A DNA stretch of 19,385 nucleotides from Candidatus Cardinium hertigii. GTDB lineage: Bacteria > Bacteroidota > Bacteroidia > Cytophagales_A > Amoebophilaceae. Shown here piece after piece: positions 1 through 7,070 of the stretch (positions are counted from its first letter, which is position 1; each line of letters begins with the position of its first letter). The position numbers were made by a program, and so were the translations under genes. The notes beneath the pieces were generated by a model that worked only from the letters and a program-made list of their open reading frames with translations, did no database searches and had not been told where the DNA came from. The stretch is from positions 136,687-156,071 of the forward strand of contig NZ_RARA01000027.1 of the NCBI RefSeq assembly GCF_003788695.1, in the 5' to 3' direction.

Positions 1-254
1 ATATGTGTGATGCTCAAGGTCCCTGGAAACCAGAGCAAATAAATGAGTATCGTTTGAATTTTTCAGTTTTGTTTGGTGTGATGCGTCAAAAAATGCATCA
101 AGTGCTGATTGGGAAGTGCTCAACTAAAAGCTTTCAGAAACTCTTTGATAGAGTGTGCATACGAGCTAAAGTAAAAATCCGACCCGGGCGATTATATAGT
201 CGTGACAAGGTGGATAAACCTAAACGCCATCATGTCTTTAGGAGGGTGTGCTAA
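1..254 (+). CDS. IS4-like transposase, C-terminal fragment (gene runs off the left edge)
   Basis: About 83 residues of an open frame end at a TAA at 252-254. The gene continues left of the window, so the true start is unseen. The tail is basic, with RAKVKIRPGRLYSRDKV followed by KPKRHH. This resembles the Arg-Pro-Gly-Arg tail common at the C-terminus of IS4-family DDE transposases, which cut and paste their own element. The stop lies 29 bp before a terminal inverted repeat that ends at 283, the normal arrangement for an insertion sequence. The catalytic DDE residues would lie upstream, so whether the enzyme is intact cannot be judged. The family call rests on the tail, the 10-bp target site and the inverted repeat. 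The transposase identity is fairly safe; the IS4 assignment is less so. Confidence 0.65.
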   Translation, partial: MCDAQGPWKPEQINEYRLNFSVLFGVMRQKMHQVLIGKCSTKSFQKLFDRVCIRAKVKIRPGRLYSRDKVDKPKRHHVFRRVC

Positions 255-283
255 TCATGAATTCCCTTAAGTTGACGCCATTG
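1..283 (+). mobile_element. Right end of an insertion sequence (IS4-like)
   Basis: The element ends at 283 with the 19-bp terminal repeat CCTTAAGTTGACGCCATTG (265-283). The same 19 bases form both ends, inverted, of the 92-bp MITEs elsewhere in the window. The last 44 bp (240-283) match the right end of the MITE at 14110-14201 at 41 of 44 positions. The next ten bases, TCCGTTCACT (284-293), are the same 10-mer duplicated around the MITEs, so they are probably the right copy of this element's target duplication. The left end lies outside the window. Confidence 0.75.
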
Positions 284-380
284 TCCGTTCACTTGCGTGG
301 CAGCCCTATTTTATAGATTATAGCAAATGGCTAAATAAATATTTAATATATAATGATTTTATCCATTTTTTTAAAAACTA
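284..380 (-). repeat. R1: truncated R palindromic repeat (reverse orientation)
   Basis: From 284 the sequence reads TCCGTTCACTTGCGTGGCAG, the reverse complement of the right end of the R repeats. The following bases, through the stretch containing ATTTTATCCATTTTTTTAAA, match R4 and the reverse complement of R5. The segment around 306-340 also matches the reverse complement of R6. Homology stops near 380, inside the next coding sequence. The rest of the element is missing; the IS ending at 283 has interrupted its outer end. Confidence 0.75.
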
Positions 381-985
381 TTTCATTATGGTTTCTTTCT
401 GCACTGCTATTAGCAAGTAATTGTGGAGGTAGCAAAATCGGTAATAGAAGCAATAATAATATTACAAAGGGTCAATCTGGAAAGAAAGGTAATAAGGACG
501 CAATGATTATACATCTTGCGGCAGAAGAAGAGGCAGCAACAGCAACAGGAGGAACAGTAGCAGCAGCGACAGGAGGAGATGCAGCAACAACAGACAGGAG
601 CATCAACCAGCAGCCAGAAGCAGTAGTAAAAGAAAAAGAAGAAAGGAGCATAGAAGAAAGAGAGGCAAGGCAGAGTAATCTGCTGGAGAGGCTAAAAAAG
701 GAATGCCCGCAGGCGTGGAGGCTCCTGAATTGGCTACAGGAGCATTGCCAGGAGTACTGGAAAACCTTGTGGGAGGGGCTGCAGCAGAATAACCTGCAGG
801 CGTGGTGCTTCTTACAGGAGCGGCTACGTAAGGAGGGACCGTTGCAGGAGGAGCCCCAGCAGTGGTGGCAGGGTAGCCCGGAGAGCTGGAAGGCCATGCG
901 AAAAGATAGACTGGTCCTGTGGGAGTGGTTACAGCAGCAGGAAGAGATTCAGCTGGAACTGCTGCGGGAGGAGAGAGAGGTGTAA
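353..985 (+). CDS. Low-complexity putative lipoprotein, paralogue 1
   Basis: This 210-residue protein is of unrecognised function. Residues 1-23 form a hydrophobic signal-like segment ending LLLASNC. Cys24 could be a lipidation site, although Asn just before it is not the usual lipobox residue. A Gly/Ser/Asn/Lys segment follows, then an Ala/Thr/Gly-rich stretch (about 55-75), then a Glu/Gln/Arg/Trp-rich, probably helical C-terminal half with recurring Leu-Gln and Trp residues. The end reads IQLELLREE, close to IQQELYREE in the neighbour at 1296-2315. DNA from 386 to about 512 also matches the neighbour's N-terminal region closely. The two therefore look like duplicated relatives with divergent middles. 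The first nine codons lie in repeat R1, so the start is repeat-derived. The C-terminal half is visibly more GC-rich than the surrounding DNA. It may be an exported surface protein or effector, which is inference only. Confidence 0.6.
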   Translation: MILSIFLKTISLWFLSALLLASNCGGSKIGNRSNNNITKGQSGKKGNKDAMIIHLAAEEEAATATGGTVAAATGGDAATTDRSINQQPEAVVKEKEERSIEEREARQSNLLERLKKECPQAWRLLNWLQEHCQEYWKTLWEGLQQNNLQAWCFLQERLRKEGPLQEEPQQWWQGSPESWKAMRKDRLVLWEWLQQQEEIQLELLREEREV

Positions 986-1295
986 GGCTGCGCCACAGAC
1001 AGCCGCTCTCTTTACTTACATTTTTTTTAGGAAATTGGGCTATTTCAGCTTAAGCAGGTTGTATTTTATTGAAAATAAAACTAAATTTGAAAAGTTCAAT
1101 TCAATCTGCAAGTTAAGTGTATCTTGATATCTTGTTGGCAGTTGTAACGGTTAAAGAGTTCAATAGGAAAACCTGTGCTATAAGCTATAAATAATAGGAA
1201 AAGCTGCACTATGTGTATATGTAATAGTTATTAGTGTATATGTAATAGTTATTAATTTAAACACACCATATCTATATGCAGAATAAAAATATAAA
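986..1295. other. Intergenic region between the paralogues, with small duplications
   Basis: No gene is supported here. The stretch contains a perfect 21-bp tandem duplication (1213-1233 and 1234-1254, beginning GTGTATATGTAATAG). It also contains a near-perfect 20-bp tandem pair at 1276-1295 and 1296-1315, the second copy of which holds the start codon of the next gene. A spaced imperfect repeat based on AATAGGAAAA starts near 1162 and again near 1194. Such small duplications suggest slippage. I see no clear promoter or terminator. Confidence 0.5.
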
Positions 1296-2315
1296 ATGCA
1301 AAATAAAAATCTAAAAAAAGAAGTTGCACCGTTATGGTTTCTTTCTCTACTGCTATTAGCAAGTAACTGTGGAGGTAGTAAAATCGGCAATAGCAGGAAT
1401 AATCATATTGCAAAGGGTCAATCTGAAAAGAAAGATAATAAGGATGAAAAGAAAGACAGTAATGACGCAATGATTATAAGTCCTGCTTCAGGAGGAAGTG
1501 GATCAGCTTCAGGAGGAGGTGGGTCAGCGATAGGAGGAGGTGGAGGAAGTGGATCAGCAACAGGAGCAGTACCAGGAGGAGGACAGCAGACGCAAACAGG
1601 ACAACAGACAGTAGAAATAGGAGGAGGAATAGATGGAGGAAACCAGCAGCAACACAGCAGCAGTAACGTAGTAGTAACACAGCAACAACAGCCAGAAGAA
1701 CTAGAAGAAAGAATCTCTTTCGGAAGAGCCTCACCCGGATTTCTCTCGTTTTCTTATCAAGAGGAAATTCTCGGAGAAGGTGCGGGAGGAGGTGCAGGAG
1801 GAGGAAACCAGCACGCAAACCCTTTTGACAGATCTTTTAGACCAAACAGCAGCAGTAGTGTGATCGGAGAAGAAAATGAAATAGGCAAAATGGATTTTAA
1901 TGTAGATTATATTGAACAAGAGGGATTTTTCTACAGAACAAGCACACCAAACAGCAGCAGTAGGAGTGGAGAAAGAATCGAACAAGGGTTGGACCTACTG
2001 AAAAGGCTAGAGATTGAATCCCAGGAAATGTACAATGTCCTGTATTATATATATAAAAATCCCACGTTTTCGCCCTCCGTAGGGGTCTGGGATGACCTCG
2101 TGGATAATGAGATGGGTGCGTGGCGGTTTGTGGAGAGGGAGCTGTATGATTCCTTTAATCCTAGTAAGTGGAACGACAATTACGCTGATGAGGAGTTCAA
2201 TAGAAGAATAACGAATAATAGGGAGTTGCTGAAGAAGTGGCTAAAGCGGAAGGATATCCAGCAGGAGCTGTATCGAGAGGAGTTCGATTTGCAACGGCCT
2301 CTGTTTGATTTCTAA
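1296..2315 (+). CDS. Low-complexity putative lipoprotein, paralogue 2
   Basis: This 339-residue protein is of unrecognised function. The N-terminus has a short basic segment, a hydrophobic run and LLLLASNCGGSKIGN, with Cys25 as the possible lipidated residue. The atypical Asn at -1 makes this uncertain. Residues 60-105 are Gly/Ser/Ala-rich, resembling a flexible linker. Residues 105-140 are rich in Gln and contain poly-Gln runs. Residues 210-339 are charged and probably helical, with several Trp and Tyr, and contain LLKKWLKRKDIQQELYREE. That C-terminal motif and the N-terminal block are shared with the gene at 353-985, while the middle is different and longer here. Two short motif repeats, NPFDRSFRPNSSSS and RTSTPNSSSRSGE, resemble each other. 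There is no enzymatic motif. The reading frame is intact despite a strongly purine-biased, repetitive sequence, which argues that it is maintained. Confidence 0.6.
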   Translation: MQNKNLKKEVAPLWFLSLLLLASNCGGSKIGNSRNNHIAKGQSEKKDNKDEKKDSNDAMIISPASGGSGSASGGGGSAIGGGGGSGSATGAVPGGGQQTQTGQQTVEIGGGIDGGNQQQHSSSNVVVTQQQQPEELEERISFGRASPGFLSFSYQEEILGEGAGGGAGGGNQHANPFDRSFRPNSSSSVIGEENEIGKMDFNVDYIEQEGFFYRTSTPNSSSRSGERIEQGLDLLKRLEIESQEMYNVLYYIYKNPTFSPSVGVWDDLVDNEMGAWRFVERELYDSFNPSKWNDNYADEEFNRRITNNRELLKKWLKRKDIQQELYREEFDLQRPLFDF

Positions 2316-2327
2316 CACCTGATGTAT

Positions 2328-2673
2328 CTATCCATTCAGTGGTGTGACCTATGCGTATCCGTATTCGTACCAATTAAAAATAGGTGCCCCTTCAGTCATG
2401 TGACCTATGCGTATTTGTTTTCGTACCAATTAGAAATAGCACAATAAGAAAAAAATGACAAGTAATTTAGTAAATAAATTAAAAACATAAATATAACTAC
2501 CGTGCAAGTAAACAGATACTTAAAAATAGCGTTAAATTAAAAACATTACTGCCACGCAAGTGAACGGACAATGGCGTCAACTTAAGGCAATTCATGATTA
2601 GCCTACCCTCCTATTCTACTTGGTTATCAATAACAGCTAAACCTTAAGTTGACGCCATTGAGTGAACGGATAC
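2328..2673 (+). repeat. R2: composite R repeat interrupted by a MITE
   Basis: This copy fills the gap between two convergent genes. It has two R left ends in tandem: CTATCCATTCAG with GACCTATGCGTATCCGTATT (from 2328), then CTTCAGTCATGTGACCTATG (from 2392). It also has two R right ends: CCGTGCAAGTAAACAGATAC (about 2500-2519) and GCCACGCAAGTGAACGGA (2551-2568), the latter completed by AGTGAACGGATAC (2661-2673) after the inserted MITE. This suggests repeated insertion of R into R, or unequal exchange. The palindromic core seen in R6 is absent. Confidence 0.75.
2569..2660 (-). mobile_element. 92-bp MITE, copy 1 (reverse orientation)
   Basis: The element begins CAATGGCGTCAACTTAAGG and ends with the exact reverse complement of that 19-mer. 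It is flanked on both sides by the perfect 10-bp duplication AGTGAACGGA (2559-2568 and 2661-2670). It has no coding capacity. Its interior is the reverse complement of the copies at 14110 and 15445. Confidence 0.9.
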
Positions 2674-2714
2674 AAACTTTCCCCATTGGCATCAGATAAT
2701 ACGGCCTTATATCT

Positions 2715-4490
2715 TTACATTTTTTCTGGTAACTCAATAGCTAAAAGCGTCATGCTTTTTTTTAGCACGTTGCCCACACAGGAAGAAAGTAATAATCTAA
2801 AACTTCTCATGCAGGCATTAGGTTCCCTATATATGGGATAACTTGCATAAAACTTATTATAAGTTTTTGCTAATGTTAAAGCGTAATTGGCTATTACAGA
2901 GGGCATATAGGTTTTGGCAGCCTCTTCTATTGCTGCTGGTAACCTATATAATTGAAAAATCAAATGTTGTTCTAACGCGCTGAGCGATCCTTGCTGTATA
3001 TTGCATGAGACCATTTGTATATCCTTAGCCTTACGTTGTACTGAACAAATTCTGGCATAAGTATACTGAATAAATGTGCCAGTATCTCCCTGGAAATCAA
3101 CTGATTCGCTAGGATTAAACAGTATTTTTTTTTGTGGTGCCACCCGGAGTAAAAAAAACTTTAAGGCACCTATGGCCAAGATATGATGCAATTTTTTCAG
3201 CTCTTGCTGGTTCAAGCTTTCTATTTTATGGGAATTTTCTGTATACAGCATAACCGTATCAATCATTTCTTCTATAAGCTGGTCTGCATCTACTACATTT
3301 CCCTCTCTGGACTTCATTTTACCGCTGGGCAGGTCTACCATACCATAGGGTAAATGGTGCATAAAATGCGCATATGACCTACCCAAGTGGGCCATAGTAG
3401 CAAATAAAACTTTAAAATGATAAGCTTGCTCATTGCCTACAACATATATCATATTATCGAAATGGTAATCGGCATAACGCAAATCGGCAGTTCCCAAATC
3501 TTGCGTGATATAGACAGCTGTTCCATTACTACGTAATAAAATTTTTTCTCCTAACCCATGCATAGATAAATCGACTGCAATAGCTCCATCCTCTTTTGGG
3601 TAAAATATTTTTTTACGGAGCCCCTCCTTTACTATTTCTTTGCCTAATAGATACGTATCAGACTCATAGTAGGTTTTGTCGAACACAATGCCTAATTGGT
3701 TATAGGTCATATTGAATCCATCATAGACCCATTCATTCATCTTTTGCCACAAATCCATAACAGCAGGATCACCCTTTTCCCAATCTACCAACATTTCTTG
3801 TGCTTCTTGCAAAATAGGCGGAATGGCTGTAGGCAGGTCCCCCTTATGCGTTTCTATAAGAGCCAATTGTGCTTTATACACTTGCTCAAATTTTACATAA
3901 TATTTGCCTACTAAATGGTCTCCCTTTATACCACTGCTGGTTGGGGTTTCCCCTGCTCCAAATTGTTGATACGCAACCATAGATTTACAAATATGGATGC
4001 CACGATCATTGATAAGGTTTACTTTATGTACCATATGGCCAGCGGCATCCAAAATTTTAGCCAATGCATCTCCCAAAAAATTATTACGCAGATGGCCTAA
4101 ATGTTGAGGCTTATTCGTATTGGGACATGAAAATTCGATCACTATACTGCTCTTTTGACCAGCTAAACGACCATACAATGGATTTTGGTCAATCGTTTTT
4201 AAGATAGAGAGCCAAACTGCGTCATAGATAACAAAATTTAAAAAGCCATCTATGACATTATAAGAAGCCACTATATCTACATGCGTTTGTACCCATTTCC
4301 CTATTTTTTCTGCTAATTGGTTGGGCTGTTCATGGCAGCTTTTACAATGGGGAAATATAGGAAATGAAAAAGTACCTTGGAACTCTTTTCTGGTATATTG
4401 TAAAGCACATGATTCTTTTGATAAGGGTAATTGATAGATAACTAAAAATGCCTTCTGAAGCGCTAAGGTAAGTTTGGATTCAAGCTGCAT
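2715..4490 (-). CDS. argS: Arginine--tRNA ligase (ArgRS, class I)
   Basis: The enzyme charges tRNA-Arg with arginine using ATP in the cytoplasm. The class I signature is present as HLGH (residues 130-133) in a CPNTNKPQHLGHLRNN context, which is typical of ArgRS. The second nucleotide-binding loop is KMKSREGN (about 391-398). The N-terminal 110 residues fit the family's additional domain. The C-terminal 130 residues (TFIQYTYARICSVQRKA onward) match the DALR anticodon-binding domain. A start eight codons upstream, at 4514, is also open. I prefer the Met at 4490 (MQLESKLTLALQKA) because family members begin close to this amphipathic helix. The length of 591 residues is normal. It lies downstream of gatB on the same strand, across about 160 bp. 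That gap includes a 6-bp perfect hairpin (4578-4594) without a T run, so co-transcription is possible but unproven. Confidence 0.95.
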   Translation of the reverse strand: MQLESKLTLALQKAFLVIYQLPLSKESCALQYTRKEFQGTFSFPIFPHCKSCHEQPNQLAEKIGKWVQTHVDIVASYNVIDGFLNFVIYDAVWLSILKTIDQNPLYGRLAGQKSSIVIEFSCPNTNKPQHLGHLRNNFLGDALAKILDAAGHMVHKVNLINDRGIHICKSMVAYQQFGAGETPTSSGIKGDHLVGKYYVKFEQVYKAQLALIETHKGDLPTAIPPILQEAQEMLVDWEKGDPAVMDLWQKMNEWVYDGFNMTYNQLGIVFDKTYYESDTYLLGKEIVKEGLRKKIFYPKEDGAIAVDLSMHGLGEKILLRSNGTAVYITQDLGTADLRYADYHFDNMIYVVGNEQAYHFKVLFATMAHLGRSYAHFMHHLPYGMVDLPSGKMKSREGNVVDADQLIEEMIDTVMLYTENSHKIESLNQQELKKLHHILAIGALKFFLLRVAPQKKILFNPSESVDFQGDTGTFIQYTYARICSVQRKAKDIQMVSCNIQQGSLSALEQHLIFQLYRLPAAIEEAAKTYMPSVIANYALTLAKTYNKFYASYPIYREPNACMRSFRLLLSSCVGNVLKKSMTLLAIELPEKM

Positions 4491-4648
4491 AGGGATTAAA
4501 ATGTGATAAAACAAAGAGATTAAAATTTGATTATAAAGTGCCTGTTATTACTGATGTTATAAAAGCTTATATATTTCCTCCAAAATCCTTGGAGTTAAAA
4601 ACATTATGCATATAGGCTTTTTATGTTAAGCTATGTAACCCATCAGCG

Positions 4649-6115
4649 TTAGCTATTTAATGCTTCTTGTAGCAGTTTGCTCACCAGTTGAGCATGGGCT
4701 TTCCCTTTACTATTTTTCATAATTTCTCCCATGAACATAGCCAAAATTCCTTGCTTACCATTTTTATAAGCCGCTACTTTATCTGGATAAGCCGTTAATA
4801 CTTCTTCAATAAGTAATTGCAGGTTTTCCTCATCACTATCTTGTATAAGGTTTAATTTTACGGCAAGTTCCATAGGAGATACATTAGGAGATGCATTTGG
4901 TTGTAATAATAAAGGAAAAATCTGATGGGCTGCAGCAGAAAAGCCAACCGCACCACTTTCTACTAACGCTATTAGCGCAATGAAATTTTCAACCGTAAGC
5001 GGGAGCTCCGTTAAGGAAAGGGACATCTCATTGAGGTAACCTTTAACAGGGCCCAGTAACCAGTTTGCTGCAGCAGTATAGTAATTAGTATGTTGACACA
5101 GCTCTTCAAATAACAAAACGAAGGCTTTGTTTTCAGTAAGCACATCGGCTGCATAATGAGAAAGACCATAGACCTCAGTAAACTTTTTAAAACAGGCACT
5201 GGGCAATAAGGGCATGGTTTCTTTAATGCTTTCTATCCATTCTTTTGAAACCCATACCGGGGGTATATCTGGTTCTGGTAGATAACGATATTCACTGGCT
5301 GTTTCTTTGGCCCGTAGGCTAACGGTTTCTCCAGAAGCGGCTTGAAAACTTCTGGTTTCTGCTATAATGGGCTTACCTGCTTGTATTAGTGCTATTTGTC
5401 GCTCTATTTCATGCTCTATGGCAAGTTGAACGTTTCGCATAGAATTCATATTTTTAACTTCAACCCTTGTCCCAAATATAGTAGTTCCTTCGGATGCTAT
5501 CGAAATATTGGCATCGCAACGTAAAGAAGCCTCTTCCATATTCCCATCACAGATATCTAAATATCGGACCAATTTACGTACTTCAGCTAAACACTGATAG
5601 GCCTCTTTCCCTGTTGTTAGTGCTGGAGCAGTTACCAACTCTAATAAAGGTATCCCTGCCCGATTATAATCCAATAAGGTAGTATCTTCCACTATGCCAT
5701 GTACAGATTTACCTGTATCTTCTTCTAAGTGCATGCGGATAAGCGGTATCCTTTTCTCCTTTCCCTCTGTCGCATAAATGGTTATAAAACCACCGCGGCA
5801 AATAGGCGTCGTATCTTGTGTAATTTGGAATCCTTTCGGTAAATCTGGATAGAAATAGCTTTTTCTAGCAAAATAGTTTAACTCTGTTATATCTGATTCA
5901 CAGGCCAGTCCTAACTTTATAGCATAATCAAAAGCTTTTTTATTAACCTTAGGTAATGTACCAGGGTAGGCTAAACTAACGGGGCTAAGGTTGGTATTGG
6001 GTAAAGCACCATATGCAGTCGCATCTGAGGAAAACATTTTGCTATAAGTAAGCAACTGAATATGGATCTCTAATCCAATAACTGCTTGATATGGCTCCCT
6101 TAACGTACTATTCAT
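4649..6115 (-). CDS. gatB: Asp-tRNA(Asn)/Glu-tRNA(Gln) amidotransferase subunit B
   Basis: GatB is the tRNA-binding and kinase subunit of GatCAB, which converts misacylated Glu-tRNA(Gln) and/or Asp-tRNA(Asn) to the amide form. The N-terminal motif [11 protein letters not shown] (residues 11-21), [11 protein letters not shown] (129-139) and [18 protein letters not shown] (from about 147) are family hallmarks of the catalytic cradle. The C-terminal 150 residues form the helical and YqeY-like tRNA-binding region, ending [16 protein letters not shown]. The length of 488 residues is usual. The start codon lies inside the last codons of lptB (8-bp overlap), suggesting one transcript and translational coupling. 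gatA and gatC are not in the window. The presence of gatB implies that at least one of glutaminyl- or asparaginyl-tRNA is made indirectly in this organism. Confidence 0.96.
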   Translation of the reverse strand: MNSTLREPYQAVIGLEIHIQLLTYSKMFSSDATAYGALPNTNLSPVSLAYPGTLPKVNKKAFDYAIKLGLACESDITELNYFARKSYFYPDLPKGFQITQDTTPICRGGFITIYATEGKEKRIPLIRMHLEEDTGKSVHGIVEDTTLLDYNRAGIPLLELVTAPALTTGKEAYQCLAEVRKLVRYLDICDGNMEEASLRCDANISIASEGTTIFGTRVEVKNMNSMRNVQLAIEHEIERQIALIQAGKPIIAETRSFQAASGETVSLRAKETASEYRYLPEPDIPPVWVSKEWIESIKETMPLLPSACFKKFTEVYGLSHYAADVLTENKAFVLLFEELCQHTNYYTAAANWLLGPVKGYLNEMSLSLTELPLTVENFIALIALVESGAVGFSAAAHQIFPLLLQPNASPNVSPMELAVKLNLIQDSDEENLQLLIEEVLTAYPDKVAAYKNGKQGILAMFMGEIMKNSKGKAHAQLVSKLLQEALNS

Positions 6116-6839
6116 AACGTTTTAATTGAAATTTTTCTCCAAGATAGAGTCTGCGTACCTGCTCATCTTCTGCCAACTCCTCTGCAGTACCTGTTTTAAG
6201 TAACGTACCAGCAAATATCAAATAGGCTCTATCGGTAATAGAAAGTGTTTCATCTACGTTATGATCTGTAATCAGCACGCCAATGTTATTGTGCTTAAGC
6301 TTAGATATAAGCAGTTGGATTTCTTCTACAGCAATAGGATCTACACCTGCAAAAGGCTCATCTAGCAAAACAAATTTTGGGTCCATAGCCAATGCCCTAG
6401 CTATTTCTGTACGGCGACGCTCCCCCCCAGAGAGCACATTGCCTTTACTTTTTCTTATATGCGTAATACTAAATTCTTCTAGTAACCTATCTAATTTTTC
6501 TTTGCGTTCCTGTTTGGAGAGGTCACGCATTTCCAATATAGCCATAATATTTTCCTCTACCGTTAATTGCCTGAAGACAGAAGCCTCCTGTGGTAAATAA
6601 CTGATTCCTTTTTGGGCACGTTTGTATAAAGGCAATGGGGTAATACATGTTTCATCCAAATAAATATCCCCGCTATTTGGTTTTACAAGGCCAACCGTCA
6701 TATAAAAGGTTGTAGTCTTTCCAGCTCCATTGGGGCCTAGTAATCCCACAATTTCACCGGAGGAAACCGTAAGAGATACCCCCTTTACTACCTTACGACC
6801 TTTGTATTCTTTGATTAATGAATCAGCATGAAGTTGCAT
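6108..6839 (-). CDS. lptB: LPS export ABC transporter ATP-binding protein LptB
   Basis: LptB is the cytoplasmic ATPase that powers extraction of lipopolysaccharide from the inner membrane through the LptF/LptG permeases. All ABC motifs are intact: Walker [10 protein letters not shown] (35-43), Q-loop Gln84 in [17 protein letters not shown], signature LSGGERRR (136-143), Walker B FVLLDE (156-161) and the switch His193 in ITDHNV. The phrase [15 protein letters not shown] after Walker B is characteristic of LptB as opposed to other small ABC ATPases. The length of 243 residues is normal. It is the first gene of a leftward set with gatB. A LptF/LptG-type permease is encoded 1.4 kb away on the other strand at 8204-9283. 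Its presence implies an outer membrane with some form of LPS or lipooligosaccharide. Confidence 0.95.
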   Translation of the reverse strand: MQLHADSLIKEYKGRKVVKGVSLTVSSGEIVGLLGPNGAGKTTTFYMTVGLVKPNSGDIYLDETCITPLPLYKRAQKGISYLPQEASVFRQLTVEENIMAILEMRDLSKQERKEKLDRLLEEFSITHIRKSKGNVLSGGERRRTEIARALAMDPKFVLLDEPFAGVDPIAVEEIQLLISKLKHNNIGVLITDHNVDETLSITDRAYLIFAGTLLKTGTAEELAEDEQVRRLYLGEKFQLKRYE

Positions 6840-7070
6840 AAAAATTTTTTATTGAGATATATGTATCGGTTTACGTATTAAAATTAAGGGAATTTGTAGA
6901 CTTTACAGCTACTTTCAGCTAGCCATTTGGAAGTCTCTATGCAGGATAAAGTTATAAAAAAGCATATCTTTGATTCAAAAGCTAAAAGATAGCTAAAAAA
7001 TAGCAGATAGGTAAAAATCTTTCTGTAGAAAATTTATTATGCATTTTTTTAATTTTAATAGAAAACTTCC
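6840..7070. promoter_or_regulatory. Divergent intergenic region between lptB and tgt
   Basis: These 231 bp separate genes transcribed in opposite directions, so promoters for both should lie here. On the plus strand TATCTTTG (6965-6972) fits the Bacteroidota -7 consensus TAnnTTTG, but the only nearby upstream TTTG (6926-6929) is too far away to be its -33 partner. AGCTAAAAGATAGCTAAAAA and related AGCTA repeats (about 6980-7000) are noticeable. No operator or riboswitch was recognised. Confidence 0.3.

Noticed and set aside
472..897. 141-codon frame on the minus strand opposite the first lipoprotein-like gene
   Set aside because: It has Cys/Ser-rich composition typical of the antisense of a purine-rich repetitive gene and no motif. 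The plus-strand frame shares both ends with its paralogue.
1474..1818. 114-codon minus-strand frame opposite the second lipoprotein-like gene
   Set aside because: Its Leu-rich low complexity mirrors the Gly/Gln-rich coding strand. It is a shadow frame.
4578..4594. Hairpin CTCCAA-AATCC-TTGGAG between gatB and argS as a terminator
   Set aside because: The stem is only 6 bp and no T run follows on the minus strand.
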